42,343 nucleotides of DNA, taken from Bacillus sp. V59.32b. Lineage in GTDB: Bacteria > Bacillota > Bacilli > Bacillales > DSM-1321. The notes beneath the pieces are model-generated. The model was given only the letters and a program-made list of their open reading frames with translations. It ran no database searches and was not told the DNA's origin. This document shows positions 18,093 to 28,043 of this stretch, one piece after another (the stretch's first letter is position 1; each line of letters starts with the position of its first letter). The stretch covers positions 1-42,343 of the forward strand of contig NZ_QVTC01000023.1 in assembly GCF_003429085.1 (NCBI RefSeq). The letters are read 5' to 3'. Both the position numbers and the translations under genes were made by a program.

Positions 18093-18722
18093 TTGAACAG
18101 TGCGAATCCATCATCCAAAATTTATTTAGATATTGTCGAGAAACTCCGGAAAATGATTGAAGAAGACGGCCTTCTCCCCGGAGATAAAATATCGTCCGAA
18201 CGGGAATTGTCGGAACGTCTGAACGTCGGGCGTTCTTCTGTCCGGGAAGCGCTGCGTGCCTTGGAACTGTTGGGCCTTATTGAAACCCGCAGAGGTGAAG
18301 GTACATTTATCAAAGACTTTCAAGAGCATAGGCTTGTGGAACTGCTGGGAACTTTTTTTCTGCAAAATCCGAAAATAATAGCCGATCTTAATGAAACGAA
18401 GCAGCTTATTGAAATAGATTGCTTGAAGATTATCATTCAGTCTTCACCGCAAGCTCACTTGGAGGAACTGTTGCATTGGGCAGAGCAGAACAAGTTCGAT
18501 GATGATCTACTCTTCGAAAAAATCGCGGAATTGAACCGCAACAAGCTGATTGAAAGAATTTGGCGCATTGTCAATAGTTATTCAAGAGCCTCACTCAATG
18601 ACAGGCAGGAAGCTGGACGTGAAACATACATTCATTTAATCAAGTCGATACTTGAGCGGAATGAACCAAAAACAATCCAAATCTATTTACAGGATATTAG
18701 AAGAATGTCGAAAGAAAATTGA
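18093..18722 (+). CDS. GntR/FadR-family transcriptional regulator
   Basis: A 209-residue DNA-binding protein. The winged helix-turn-helix is at residues 10-75 with ISSERELSERLNVGRSSVREALRALELLGLIETRRGEGTF split over the usual helices. The C-terminal part is a short FCD-like domain, but the usual Asp/His metal ligands are mostly missing: the FH position reads FE, and the last His is absent. It lies between ytsJ and accD, so it may control one or both. The start is TTG with a weak ribosome site, suggesting coupling to ytsJ translation. The ligand is unknown. Confidence 0.88.
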   Translation: MNSANPSSKIYLDIVEKLRKMIEEDGLLPGDKISSERELSERLNVGRSSVREALRALELLGLIETRRGEGTFIKDFQEHRLVELLGTFFLQNPKIIADLNETKQLIEIDCLKIIIQSSPQAHLEELLHWAEQNKFDDDLLFEKIAELNRNKLIERIWRIVNSYSRASLNDRQEAGRETYIHLIKSILERNEPKTIQIYLQDIRRMSKEN

Positions 18723-18813
18723 CAGAGTTTTACACGATTTTTATCAGCTTTCTGTTACAGTCAAGGACAAGCGTTAACAGAAATGAGAATGAGCGGCAAA
18801 GGGAGGACCCATC

Positions 18814-19680
18814 TTGCTTAAAGAGCTGTTTACAAAGTCGAAAAAGAAAAAATACGCAACCATTCCGACAGATCGGGATAAACAAGATGTACCCGAAGGA
18901 ATCATGACCAAATGTCCGAATTGCAAAAAGATCATGTTTACAAAGGAATTGGTGAAGAATGAAAAAGTCTGCTTGCATTGCGGCCATCATCTCACCATGA
19001 CTGCTTATGAAAGAATAGAGAGCCTTTTTGAACTTGGAAGCTTTACCGAATTAGACAAAGATCTTCTTACTGCAAATCCGCTCGATTTTCCAGAATACAT
19101 GGACAAAATCGAAAAGGACCGGGAAAAATCCGATCTAAATGAAGCGGTAGTGACCGGTGTGGGGAAGATAAACGAGCATGAAGTGGCAGCTGCCATCATG
19201 GATTCCCGTTTCCGGATGGGAAGCATGGGCTCAGTAGTCGGTGAGAAAATAACCCGAGCCATTGAGAAGGCAGGAGAATTAGGGATTCCGTTTCTTATTT
19301 TTACCGCCTCTGGAGGTGCCCGGATGCAGGAAGGTGTCTTAAGCCTCATGCAGATGGCCAAGACCAGTGCTGCCCTGAAAATGTTCAGTGATGACGGAGG
19401 TCTGATTATTTCGATTATGACTCATCCTACCACAGGCGGAGTATCAGCGAGCTTTGCGTCATTGGGTGACATTAACTTAGCCGAGCCGGGGGCGTTAATT
19501 GGTTTTGCCGGAAGAAGAATTATTGAACAAACGATAAGGGAAGAGCTGCCAGATGATTTTCAAACAGCTGAATTCCTAATGAAGCACGGCCAATTGGATG
19601 CGGTTGTCTCCAGATTGGAAATGAAAGAAAAACTGGAAAATATATTATCGATTCATGCTCCGGGTGGTGAATGGAAATGA
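18814..19680 (+). CDS. accD: Acetyl-CoA carboxylase carboxyltransferase subunit beta
   Basis: A 288-residue subunit of the carboxyltransferase that makes malonyl-CoA for fatty-acid synthesis. A four-cysteine zinc finger is at C34, C37, C53 and C56. The crotonase-type core has SGGARMQEG near residue 165 and [14 protein letters not shown] near 202. TTG at 18814 follows GGGAGG by 7 bases. It overlaps accA by 4 bases, as expected for two subunits made in equal amounts. Confidence 0.97.
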   Translation: MLKELFTKSKKKKYATIPTDRDKQDVPEGIMTKCPNCKKIMFTKELVKNEKVCLHCGHHLTMTAYERIESLFELGSFTELDKDLLTANPLDFPEYMDKIEKDREKSDLNEAVVTGVGKINEHEVAAAIMDSRFRMGSMGSVVGEKITRAIEKAGELGIPFLIFTASGGARMQEGVLSLMQMAKTSAALKMFSDDGGLIISIMTHPTTGGVSASFASLGDINLAEPGALIGFAGRRIIEQTIREELPDDFQTAEFLMKHGQLDAVVSRLEMKEKLENILSIHAPGGEWK

Positions 19681-20654
19681 TCGGAGAATTAGAATTTGAA
19701 CGTCCGATTACAGATCTTCGTAAAAAAATCGATGAATTACGAGAAATCACGGAAGAGGCTGATGTCGATTTATCAGCTGAAATAGAAAAACTCGAAAAGC
19801 GCTTAGGAAAGCTTGAACGGGACATCTATGAAAATATGAAGCCGTGGGACCGAGTACAGGTAGCAAGACACCCGGCGCGTCCGACCACCCTTGACTATAT
19901 CTCAAATCTATTCACTGATTTCTTCGAGCTGCACGGTGATCGGTATTATGGAGATGACGAGGCCATTGTTGGCGGCATTGCAAAGTTTGAAGGCTATCCG
20001 GTAACAATTATCGGCCATCAAAGAGGCAAGGATACAAAAGAAAATCTGCGGCGGAACTTTGGAATGCCTCATCCTGAAGGATATAGAAAAGCATTGCGCT
20101 TGATGAAGCAGGCGGAAAAATTTCATCGCCCGATTATTTGTTTTATTGACACAAAAGGGGCCTATCCCGGAAAAGCCGCAGAAGAGCGTGGACAAAGTGA
20201 AGCAATCGCGAAAAACTTATTCGAAATGGCGGGGCTTAAGGTACCGGTTATTTGCATTGTCATTGGTGAAGGCGGTAGCGGGGGTGCCCTCGCGCTTGGA
20301 GTCGGCGACCGGATCCATATGCTTGAGAACTCCACGTATTCAGTCATTTCACCTGAAGGGGCTGCTGCTTTACTATGGAAAGATGCCTCACAGGCGAAGC
20401 GTGCTGCGGAAACGATGAAAATCACAGCCCCTGATTTAAAAGAACTCGGCGTAGTCGATGAAATCATTCCTGAGGAAAAGGGCGGAGCTCATCGGAATGT
20501 GAAAAAACAGGCTGACGCCATACGTGCCGTTCTTAAACAGTCCATGACCGAGCTGCTTTCCCTGGACGAAGTGGAGCTTATCAATAAAAGGTATTTAAAA
20601 TACAAACAAATCGGGAAATACTCGTTAAATAAAGAAATCTTAGGGGTAAAGTAA
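19677..20654 (+). CDS. accA: Acetyl-CoA carboxylase carboxyltransferase subunit alpha
   Basis: A 325-residue partner of AccD. Seen: an N-terminal coiled helix (to about residue 55), [20 protein letters not shown] near 57, [11 protein letters not shown] near 115, [10 protein letters not shown] near 155 and [15 protein letters not shown] near 198-212. ATG at 19677 overlaps the accD stop (ATGA), has GGTGGTG 7 bases upstream and gives the usual Bacillus length; ATG at 19671 is only 1-3 bases from that site. Confidence 0.97.
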   Translation: MIGELEFERPITDLRKKIDELREITEEADVDLSAEIEKLEKRLGKLERDIYENMKPWDRVQVARHPARPTTLDYISNLFTDFFELHGDRYYGDDEAIVGGIAKFEGYPVTIIGHQRGKDTKENLRRNFGMPHPEGYRKALRLMKQAEKFHRPIICFIDTKGAYPGKAAEERGQSEAIAKNLFEMAGLKVPVICIVIGEGGSGGALALGVGDRIHMLENSTYSVISPEGAAALLWKDASQAKRAAETMKITAPDLKELGVVDEIIPEEKGGAHRNVKKQADAIRAVLKQSMTELLSLDEVELINKRYLKYKQIGKYSLNKEILGVK

Positions 20655-20684
20655 AACGTGTTGCCGATAGGCGCGCGTTTTTTT
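20653..20684 (+). terminator. accDA terminator
   Basis: A two-part stem: AAAACGTG with CGCGTTTT (one G-U pair) around GCC-GATA-GGC, then a T run. Confidence 0.75.
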
Positions 20685-20725
20685 CTTAAAAAACCTCTAT
20701 AAAAATATTTAGAAAAGATAGTTTC

Positions 20726-20755
20726 TTTACAAATTTGTGATGAAAACGCTTAATT
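20726..20755 (+). promoter_or_regulatory. Strong cre-like site in the accA-pfkA gap
   Basis: ATGAAAACGCTTAAT at 20740-20754 fits the CcpA cre consensus (WTGAAARCGYTTWW) fully. It overlaps a possible promoter, TTTACA at 20726 and TTAATT at 20750 with an 18-bp spacer. pfkA starts about 400 bases downstream, past a 187-bp inserted element. Confidence 0.6.
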
Positions 20756-20916
20756 GGGAAATTTCATGATAATTGACGGGTAAATAGGTTTACGAATGTA
20801 AGCAACTATTCTAGAATTAAAGCGCGAAGATAAAAAAATAACAGATAAGGCAAGCTAATAATGTAGGCAAAATATGGTTATATTAAAGGAAGTAAAAAAA
20901 CGCAGAATTACAAACG

Positions 20917-21103
20917 ATATAAGTTGAACTAAAGAATTACACATTGGGAAAATAATATGGTTGATTTTTGGCTCATTTAGGCTTCAGCTGCATAGGAAGA
21001 GGAGCAACCTTTCAGCTTTGCTGAAAGGCGTGTGAAACCACGGTTTCACACGAATGAGCTAAAAAATGGGCCAACACTTTACATTCATAAATTCAACTTA
21101 TAT
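20917..21103. mobile_element. 187-bp MITE-like inverted-repeat element before pfkA
   Basis: Ends are perfect 12-bp inverted repeats, ATATAAGTTGAA (20917-20928) and TTCAACTTATAT (21092-21103). The complementarity continues imperfectly inward. The centre holds two strong hairpins, CCTTTCAG-CTTTG-CTGAAAGG and GTGTGAAACC-ACG-GTTTCACAC. There is no coding capacity. The right end lies 55 bases before the pfkA start. Confidence 0.7.
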
Positions 21104-21126
21104 AAGTAAAAACGTAAAAATATACT
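21098..21126 (+). promoter_or_regulatory. Possible pfkA promoter formed at the element edge
   Basis: TATACT at 21121-21126 is a good -10. Seventeen bases upstream is TTATAT (21098-21103), the last six bases of the inserted element, which would serve as a weak -35. Confidence 0.4.
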
Positions 21127-21146
21127 GCTGTTGCATGTTATGATGA

Positions 21147-22118
<972 letters not shown>

Positions 22119-22165
22119 ATAAATAAGAGAATAGTCTTTAGAGAAATATCAGGAGGTAATAGAAC

Positions 22166-23926
22166 ATGCGCAAGACAAAAATCGTATGTACGATTGGCCC
22201 TGCAAGTGAAAGCATGGACAAATTGACGCAACTAATCGAAGCAGGAATGAATGTTTCCAGATTGAATTTTTCACATGGCAGTCATGAAGAACATGGAAAA
22301 AGGATCGTCTCCATTCGTGAAGCAGTGGAAAAAACCAGAAAGCAGGTCGCTATCCTATTGGATACAAAAGGTCCTGAAATCCGTACGAATGATATGGAAA
22401 ATGGTGCGATTGAGCTTAGTACGGGTGCGAATGTCGCAGTATCCATGACCGAAGTTCTTGGGACTTCTGAGAAGTTTTCGATCACATATGGAGAACTGAT
22501 TGATGATGTTCATATCGGCTCAAAAATTTTATTGGACGACGGGTTGATTGGGCTTGAAGTAACAGGCATCGATAAAAACCGTAAAGAAATCATGACAAAA
22601 GTGCTAAATAGCGGGACACTTAAAAATAAAAAAGGCGTCAATGTTCCGGGAGTATCGGTCAAGCTGCCGGGAATCACTGAAAAAGACGCGCAGGATATTG
22701 TTTTTGGCATCGAACAAGGGGTTGATTTCATTGCCGCCTCTTTCGTACGCCGTGCATCTGACGTGCTGGAAATCCGCGAGCTTCTTGATAACCATAATGC
22801 GGCACATATCCAAATCATTCCGAAGATCGAAAACCAGGAGGGTGTCGACAATATTGATGAAATCCTCGAAGTATCCGACGGCCTGATGGTGGCACGTGGT
22901 GATTTAGGGGTGGAAATTCCCGCTGAGGAAGTACCGCTCGTACAAAAACAATTGATTAAAAAATGCAATACGCTTGGAAAGCCCGTTATTACGGCTACTC
23001 AAATGCTTGATTCTATGCAACGGAACCCCCGCCCTACCCGGGCTGAGGCAAGTGATGTAGCCAATGCTATTTTCGATGGAACAGATGCAATCATGTTATC
23101 CGGTGAAACAGCGGCGGGGTCTTATCCGGTTGAGGCTGTTAAAACGATGCATAACATCGCTTCTCGCGCTGAGAGCGCTTTGAACCATAAAGATATCTTA
23201 GCCATAAGAAGCAAAGATAATGAACATAATGTGACAAACGCAATAGGTCAATCGGTTGCCCATACCGCTTTAGATCTTGATGTTGCGGCGATCATCACTC
23301 CAACAGAGAGCGGCCATACCGCGCGAATGATTTCAAAGTACCGGCCTGAAGCTCCAATCATCGCTGTTACTTCCAAGGAACATGTATCGCGACGTCTTGC
23401 ATTGGTCTGGGGAGTATATCCCCAAATCGGACAACAAGCCAAGTCAACGGATGAAATGCTTCAATCGGCCATCGATACAAGCTTAAACTCGGATCTTGTT
23501 AAACATGGGGATCTTGTGGTAATCACTGCGGGCGTTCCAATCGGGGAAGCGGGGACAACGAACATTATGAAAATCCATTTGCTTGGCGATATTCTTTTAA
23601 AAGCACAGGGTGTAGGGAGAAAATCTGCTAAAGGACATGTTGTCGTTGCGAAGACAGCAGCTGAAGCAAATGAAAAAGTGACTGAAGGCTCAGTACTTGT
23701 CACAATTGCGTCTGACAGAGATATGATGCCTGCGATCGAAAAATGCTCGGCCCTTATTACAGAAGAAGGCGGGTTAACAAGTCACGCGGCTGTTGTCGGC
23801 ATTAATTTAGGCATACCGGTAATCGTAGGTGCTGACGATGCAATTTCCACGTTAAAGGATGGACAAAATATTACCGTTGACGCGAGCCGGGGTATTATCT
23901 ATAACGGACACACAAGCGTCTTGTAA
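22166..23926 (+). CDS. pyk: Pyruvate kinase with C-terminal PEP-utiliser-like domain
   Basis: A 586-residue enzyme making pyruvate and ATP from phosphoenolpyruvate. Residues 1-475 are the normal kinase with [51 protein letters not shown] and TATQMLDSM. Residues 475-586 are the extra domain typical of Bacillus and Geobacillus, with [20 protein letters not shown] resembling the phosphohistidine domain of PEP-utilising enzymes. AGGAGG precedes the ATG. Confidence 0.97.
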   Translation: MRKTKIVCTIGPASESMDKLTQLIEAGMNVSRLNFSHGSHEEHGKRIVSIREAVEKTRKQVAILLDTKGPEIRTNDMENGAIELSTGANVAVSMTEVLGTSEKFSITYGELIDDVHIGSKILLDDGLIGLEVTGIDKNRKEIMTKVLNSGTLKNKKGVNVPGVSVKLPGITEKDAQDIVFGIEQGVDFIAASFVRRASDVLEIRELLDNHNAAHIQIIPKIENQEGVDNIDEILEVSDGLMVARGDLGVEIPAEEVPLVQKQLIKKCNTLGKPVITATQMLDSMQRNPRPTRAEASDVANAIFDGTDAIMLSGETAAGSYPVEAVKTMHNIASRAESALNHKDILAIRSKDNEHNVTNAIGQSVAHTALDLDVAAIITPTESGHTARMISKYRPEAPIIAVTSKEHVSRRLALVWGVYPQIGQQAKSTDEMLQSAIDTSLNSDLVKHGDLVVITAGVPIGEAGTTNIMKIHLLGDILLKAQGVGRKSAKGHVVVAKTAAEANEKVTEGSVLVTIASDRDMMPAIEKCSALITEEGGLTSHAAVVGINLGIPVIVGADDAISTLKDGQNITVDASRGIIYNGHTSVL

Positions 23927-23945
23927 AGCAAAATAAACAAATATT

Positions 23946-24058
23946 AAGGATGGTTCATAAAGACTCTTTCTCCGATAGCTTACAAAAGCTGTTAAGGATT
24001 CGGGTCTGAAGATGAGCCATCCTTTTTGGCAGTAGGAAAGTATAGACTTTCCTACTGC
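23946..24058 (+). terminator. pyk terminator with branched stem, plus a second perfect hairpin
   Basis: The outer stem is 23946-23958 with 24012-24024 (GGATGGTTCAT with ATGAGCCATCC, one G-U), followed by five T. The 53-base interior holds nested stems, AGACTC with GGGTCT and AGCTT with AAGCT. A separate 13-bp perfect hairpin follows at 24029-24058 (GCAGTAGGAAAGT, loop ATAG), without a T run. Confidence 0.75.
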
Positions 24059-24203
24059 ATAAGTGTAATATGCCTAATCTCCGCCTAAGGGATCGCCAAT
24101 CGGCGAGACAGAGACCATAGCGAAAGTTAGATTGAAGACAGCGGATGCTGTATAATAATAACTACAGGCATTTACTAATTTTTGCTCTGTTGGAGGAATG
24201 TAG

Positions 24204-24590
24204 ATGAAGTATTTTTTTCTTTTAATAATCGCAATGCCGGCTCTTGAAATAGCCGTGTTGCTATTATCTGGGCAAACGATCGGTGTTTGGCCTACCATCC
24301 TTCTTATTATCTTAACAGGGGTAATCGGGACTTATCTGGCAAAACAGCAAGGCCTGGAAACTATAAAAAAGGCCCAGGAGCAAATGAGATACGGCCAGCT
24401 CCCCGGAGATGCTCTGCTTGATGGAATATGCGTGCTTGTCGGAGGAACACTCCTGTTAACACCGGGATTTATTTCAGATCTTCTTGGACTCATCCTGCTT
24501 CTCCCACCTACCCGGAAAGTAATCAAGCCAATGATTTTGAAGATGATAAAAAACATGATCGATAAAAGGAAAATAACCATTATAAGATAG
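24204..24590 (+). CDS. fxsA: FxsA-family membrane protein
   Basis: A 128-residue cytoplasmic-membrane protein. Helices lie at about residues 2-22, 26-44 and 72-98, with the family pattern LLLTPGFISDLLGLILLLPPTR near 81-102. The E. coli member is named for suppression of F exclusion of phage T7; the role in Bacillus (YtzA) is unclear. GGAGG lies 7 bases before the ATG. It follows pyk as in other Bacillus and has its own terminator. Confidence 0.9.
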   Translation: MKYFFLLIIAMPALEIAVLLLSGQTIGVWPTILLIILTGVIGTYLAKQQGLETIKKAQEQMRYGQLPGDALLDGICVLVGGTLLLTPGFISDLLGLILLLPPTRKVIKPMILKMIKNMIDKRKITIIR

Positions 24591-24592
24591 AG

Positions 24593-24621
24593 ACCTGGCT
24601 AAATGAGAGCCAGGTTTTTTT
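24593..24621 (+). terminator. fxsA terminator
   Basis: An 8-bp perfect stem ACCTGGCT with AGCCAGGT, a 7-base loop and a T run. Confidence 0.92.
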
Positions 24622-24685
24622 ATAAAAAGATAAACTAGGTTTCGATCTGCATACGCCTATCCCCGTCAATTTCAAAGAAAAATCC

Positions 24686-24825
24686 CAGCAGAAAATCCAC
24701 TACAAAAATTAAAATTTCCCGCTGTAAATTCTGAACTGGCTACCAAATTGAAACTATCACTACGAGAGCTCCCCACTACAATCAGCAGAAAACCCGCTAC
24801 AAAATTGAAATTCTCGCTAAAAATC
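24686..24825. repeat. Degenerate ~20-bp tandem repeat array (CGCTACAAAAT type)
   Basis: CTACAAAA or variants begin at 24700, 24722, 24740, 24760, 24776, 24797 and 24817, steps of 16-22 bp. Some units carry GAAATT further on. It lies just after the fxsA terminator and before the aceA promoter. It is less regular than the other two arrays. Confidence 0.6.
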
Positions 24826-24935
24826 TGATCGGTGGGTTTTCATTACGCTTTTTTCTAAACAGAACTGCAAATCCTTGAGATTAATACTAGTAAATAGTTC
24901 AAAAAAAATAATTATTTAAAATTGATAGAAAATTA

Positions 24936-24965
24936 GTGACAAACTTAAAAACGTTGTTATATAAT
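24936..24965 (+). promoter_or_regulatory. aceA promoter with overlapping cre-like site
   Basis: GTGACA at 24936 and a perfect TATAAT at 24960 (18-bp spacer). Inside the spacer TTAAAAACGTTGTT (24945-24958) matches 12 of 14 cre consensus positions, predicting CcpA repression. The leader is about 105 bases long. Confidence 0.6.
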
Positions 24966-25076
24966 ACAAACAAGATATTTGAAATCTGTATTATAACAAA
25001 TAAATATAAGGAGTGTGACTGCAGACTACCGGCGTTTGCGAGTTCTAAACAAAAACATAAAAACTGGAGGAAACAA

Positions 25077-26366
25077 ATGATGAGACAAGAAAGAGCTAAA
25101 AGGTTAGAAGAGAATTGGAAAAGTGACGAACGCTGGAATGGCATTTCAAGACCATACAGTGCAGAGGATGTTATTCGCTTAAGAGGCTCTATCGATATTG
25201 AACATACATTAGCCCAGCGTGGTTCTGAAAAGCTATGGAACTTGATTCATACAGAAGATTTCGTCAATGCTCTTGGAGCGCTAACTGGAAATCAAGCGAT
25301 GCAGCAGGTGAAAGCGGGGTTAAAAGCCATTTACTTAAGCGGCTGGCAGGTTGCGGCTGATGCCAACCTTTCAGGTCAAATGTATCCGGACCAAAGCTTA
25401 TATCCGGCTAACAGTGTTCCTCAGGTCGTAAAACGCATTAACCAAGCCCTTCAACGCGCGGATCAGATTCATTACAGTGAAGGTAATGAAGAGATTGATT
25501 GGTTTGCTCCAATCGTTGCGGATGCTGAAGCCGGATTTGGCGGACAGCTGAATGTTTTTGAATTAATGAAAGGCATGATTGAAGCTGGAGCTGCAGGCGT
25601 TCACTTTGAAGATCAGCTTTCCTCAGAGAAAAAATGCGGTCATTTAGGTGGTAAGGTACTTCTTCCAACGCAAACAGCTGTAAAGAACTTAATTGCTGCT
25701 CGTTTTGCTGCTGATGTCATGGGAGTGCCTACAGTGTTGGTTGCGCGTACGGACGCGGATGCTGCAGATTTGATTACAAGTGATATTGACCCTGTAGACG
25801 CGCAGTTCATTACTGGAGAACGTACGACTGAAGGATTCTACAGAACAAAAGCAGGATTGGATCAAGCCATCGCCAGAGGTCTTGCTTATGCTCCATACGC
25901 AGATTTGATTTGGTGTGAAACGTCTGAGCCAAATCTTGAACAAGCACGCCGTTTTGCTGAAGCTATCCATGAAAAATTCCCTGGCAAGCTGCTTGCTTAT
26001 AACTGTTCTCCATCCTTCAACTGGAAGGCAAAGCTTGATGACGAAACGATTGCTAGTTTCCAAAGAGAGCTTGGCAAGCTAGGATACAAGTTCCAGTTCG
26101 TAACTCTTGCAGGATTCCATGCCCTTAACCACGGAATGTTTGAATTGGCGCGTAAATATAAAGATCACGGTATGGCTGCTTACTCTGAATTGCAGCAAGC
26201 AGAATTTGCGAGTGAAGAATTTGGCTACACCGCTACAAGACATCAACGCGAAGTTGGTACAGGCTACTTTGATGAAGTTGCCCAGGTGATAACTGGTGGA
26301 ACATCTTCGACCACTGCCTTGAAAGGATCAACAGAAGCAGAACAATTCAACACTGTGAAATCATAA
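25077..26366 (+). CDS. aceA: Isocitrate lyase
   Basis: A 429-residue enzyme splitting isocitrate into glyoxylate and succinate, the first step of the glyoxylate bypass used on acetate or fatty acids. The active-site KKCGH is at residues 185-189. ADAEAGFGG (near 147), FEDQ and [11 protein letters not shown] (near 222) are also typical. ATG at 25077 is 6 bases after GGAGG; the frame stays open further upstream but without support. Malate synthase (aceB) is not adjacent, and B. subtilis 168 lacks this pathway. Repeats flank the gene on both sides. Confidence 0.96.
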   Translation: MMRQERAKRLEENWKSDERWNGISRPYSAEDVIRLRGSIDIEHTLAQRGSEKLWNLIHTEDFVNALGALTGNQAMQQVKAGLKAIYLSGWQVAADANLSGQMYPDQSLYPANSVPQVVKRINQALQRADQIHYSEGNEEIDWFAPIVADAEAGFGGQLNVFELMKGMIEAGAAGVHFEDQLSSEKKCGHLGGKVLLPTQTAVKNLIAARFAADVMGVPTVLVARTDADAADLITSDIDPVDAQFITGERTTEGFYRTKAGLDQAIARGLAYAPYADLIWCETSEPNLEQARRFAEAIHEKFPGKLLAYNCSPSFNWKAKLDDETIASFQRELGKLGYKFQFVTLAGFHALNHGMFELARKYKDHGMAAYSELQQAEFASEEFGYTATRHQREVGTGYFDEVAQVITGGTSSTTALKGSTEAEQFNTVKS

Positions 26367-26370
26367 TAAG

Positions 26371-26670
26371 AAAAGCGCAAGCGCCCTGCAAGTAAGGAAG
26401 AACGACTAAGACCGCCACATCGTTATGTCTTCGTCGTTTTGACCCACATCCTGTGGGCCTCCGACAAGCATAAGGCGCACCTCGTAGGAGGGCCAAGTAA
26501 GGACCCACAGCTAAAATCCGTCACGTCCTGTGACGAACGCTGACGTCACCACATCCTGTGGGGCAGGAAGAACACCTGCCTATTATGACCTCGAGGCCGA
26601 CGTCCTGTGGCGACGTCGGCACTAGCACGTCCTGTGCGTCTGGGCTGGGCTGCTTACGCTAGACATCAAT
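26371..26670 (+). repeat. Hairpin-cassette repeat, copy 2 (longest)
   Basis: It begins 4 bases after the aceA stop with AAAAGCGCAAGCGCC. The core 26394-26474 is nearly identical to copy 1. It has an outer stem AACGAC (26401) with GTCGTT (26433). The hairpins are CCCAC-ATCCT-GTGGG (26443), CGTCAC-GTCCT-GTGACG (26519), CCAC-ATCCT-GTGG (26549), GGCAGG with CCTGCC (26562), GCCGACGTC with GACGTCGGC (26596) and GCAC-GTCCT-GTGC (26625). There is no other terminator for aceA, so this may serve as its 3' end. Confidence 0.85.
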
Positions 26671-26706
26671 ACATGTTGAAAGTTTTATACTCTCTTAATC
26701 TTTAAT

Positions 26707-26755
26707 AAAAAAAAGGTGCAGGGCCATCCAGTTTCTGGATAGTTCCCGGCACCTT
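26707..26755 (-). terminator. ytvI terminator
   Basis: Read on the minus strand: AAGGTGC with GCACCTT, an inner stem CTATCCAG with CTGGATGG, then eight U. Confidence 0.9.
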
Positions 26756-26758
26756 GTT

Positions 26759-27880
26759 CTATTGAACAGGATCTCTCTTCATTATAAAAGCCCATATATC
26801 TCTGAATACATTTGCGCGTTGTAATGTATTGATAATGACAAGCACGACCGGACCCACCATCAACCCAAGAAAGCCAATGAGTTTAAAGCCGACAAAAAGG
26901 GCGACAAGTGTGGCCAGCGGGTCAAGCCCTATACTGGAGGATAAGACTTTGGGCTCCAGTAATTGGCGCTGGACGATGACTATAACATATAATACCCCAA
27001 GGCCGATCGCCAGGCTCATATCTCCTGTAACCGCCGCATAGACAATCCAAGGCACAAACACGGCACCTGTCCCAAGATAGGGAAGGATGTCCACAAGGCC
27101 GAGAACTAATGCAATCGTAATCGCATAATCAACCCTTAGGATAAGCAAACCGATTAGAACGGTAATCATTGTAAGGGAAATCAGCGTGAATTGAGCCCGG
27201 ATAAACCCGAATAAAGCCTTTTTCAAATCTTCAATCACACGTTTAGAGCTCAGGAATACCTTATCCGGTAGCAGTTTACCGCTTAACCTGGAAAGACGGT
27301 TCCAGTCCTTGCTGATAAAAAAGGTTGCAAGTAAAGAGAAAATGAGCACAGTTGCCGCGTTGGGAAACCAGCCAATGATAGCGGGTATATTCTGGAAGAA
27401 ATCTTGAATAAAGCTGCTTGCTGTGGAACCAATTTGCTGGCCGACATTTTGAATATTCGTCATGATCGTATCCTGTTGCTGAACATCCAGGTTATTGAAC
27501 AAAGTGGCAATCCTGTTATAAAAAGGCAGAATTTGTCCCGCGATAAATTCCTCGATGAAATCAATGAGCGTCTCAACCTGTTCAGGAACAACCTCGCCAA
27601 GATAATCAGCTCCTGAGACAATTTCTGCAACCAGCAGCGTTATTAACCCCGCAAAGACCGAGAGAATCAAAAGCAGGGAAACAAAAACAGCAAGTCCTCT
27701 TGGCATTTTCGTTTTGTTTTCTAAAAAGTTTACGAGTGGATTCATGAAAAAAGCGATGATGATGGCAATGATGAACGGGTATGTATACTTAGATAAATAG
27801 AAAAGGGTTACCAGACTAAGTATGATAATTCCTAAGACAAAAATAGATCGGAGAATCCGATTTATATACACAGGATTCAA
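26759..27880 (-). CDS. ytvI: AI-2E-family transporter YtvI
   Basis: A 373-residue membrane protein of the AI-2E (TqsA/PerM-like) family with about eight helices: two near the N-terminus (residues 10-50), one near 60-85, a hydrophilic stretch, and a cluster in the C-terminal half including DILPYLGTGAVFVPW, a family signature. Substrates in this family include autoinducer-2 and sodium-coupled solutes; here it is unknown. TTG at 27880 lies 7 bases after GGGAGG and gives LNPVYINRIL; the ATG at 27895 overlaps that site. It is divergent from ytwI. Confidence 0.9.
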   Translation of the reverse strand: MNPVYINRILRSIFVLGIIILSLVTLFYLSKYTYPFIIAIIIAFFMNPLVNFLENKTKMPRGLAVFVSLLLILSVFAGLITLLVAEIVSGADYLGEVVPEQVETLIDFIEEFIAGQILPFYNRIATLFNNLDVQQQDTIMTNIQNVGQQIGSTASSFIQDFFQNIPAIIGWFPNAATVLIFSLLATFFISKDWNRLSRLSGKLLPDKVFLSSKRVIEDLKKALFGFIRAQFTLISLTMITVLIGLLILRVDYAITIALVLGLVDILPYLGTGAVFVPWIVYAAVTGDMSLAIGLGVLYVIVIVQRQLLEPKVLSSSIGLDPLATLVALFVGFKLIGFLGLMVGPVVLVIINTLQRANVFRDIWAFIMKRDPVQ

Positions 27881-28043
27881 AGCTTTCCCTCCCAAAGGGT
27901 GTTTTTTTAATTGTACCTACGCATGATAAAAAAGGAAAGTTTCATTTCCTAGTAAAAGATTATTCATTTGGGCTGTTTCATTTACTATTTTTGGTTCTTT
28001 TATTATGCTGATATAGAAAGTACAACATGTCAGGAGAATGTGA

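Noticed and set aside
20690-20916. A possible small gene or RNA between accA and the inserted element
   Set aside because: Only AT-rich sequence, the cre-like site and weak promoter-like words were found. No frame with a ribosome site was seen.
25014-25080. Possible leader peptide before aceA, starting GTG after AAGGAG and ending on the aceA ATG
   Set aside because: The GTG is only 1 base from the ribosome site, and the peptide has no recognisable feature.
26394-26660. Hairpin cassette as a CRISPR array
   Set aside because: The units are not identical, spacers are not regular in length, and the arms vary while the loops stay constant. No cas genes are near.
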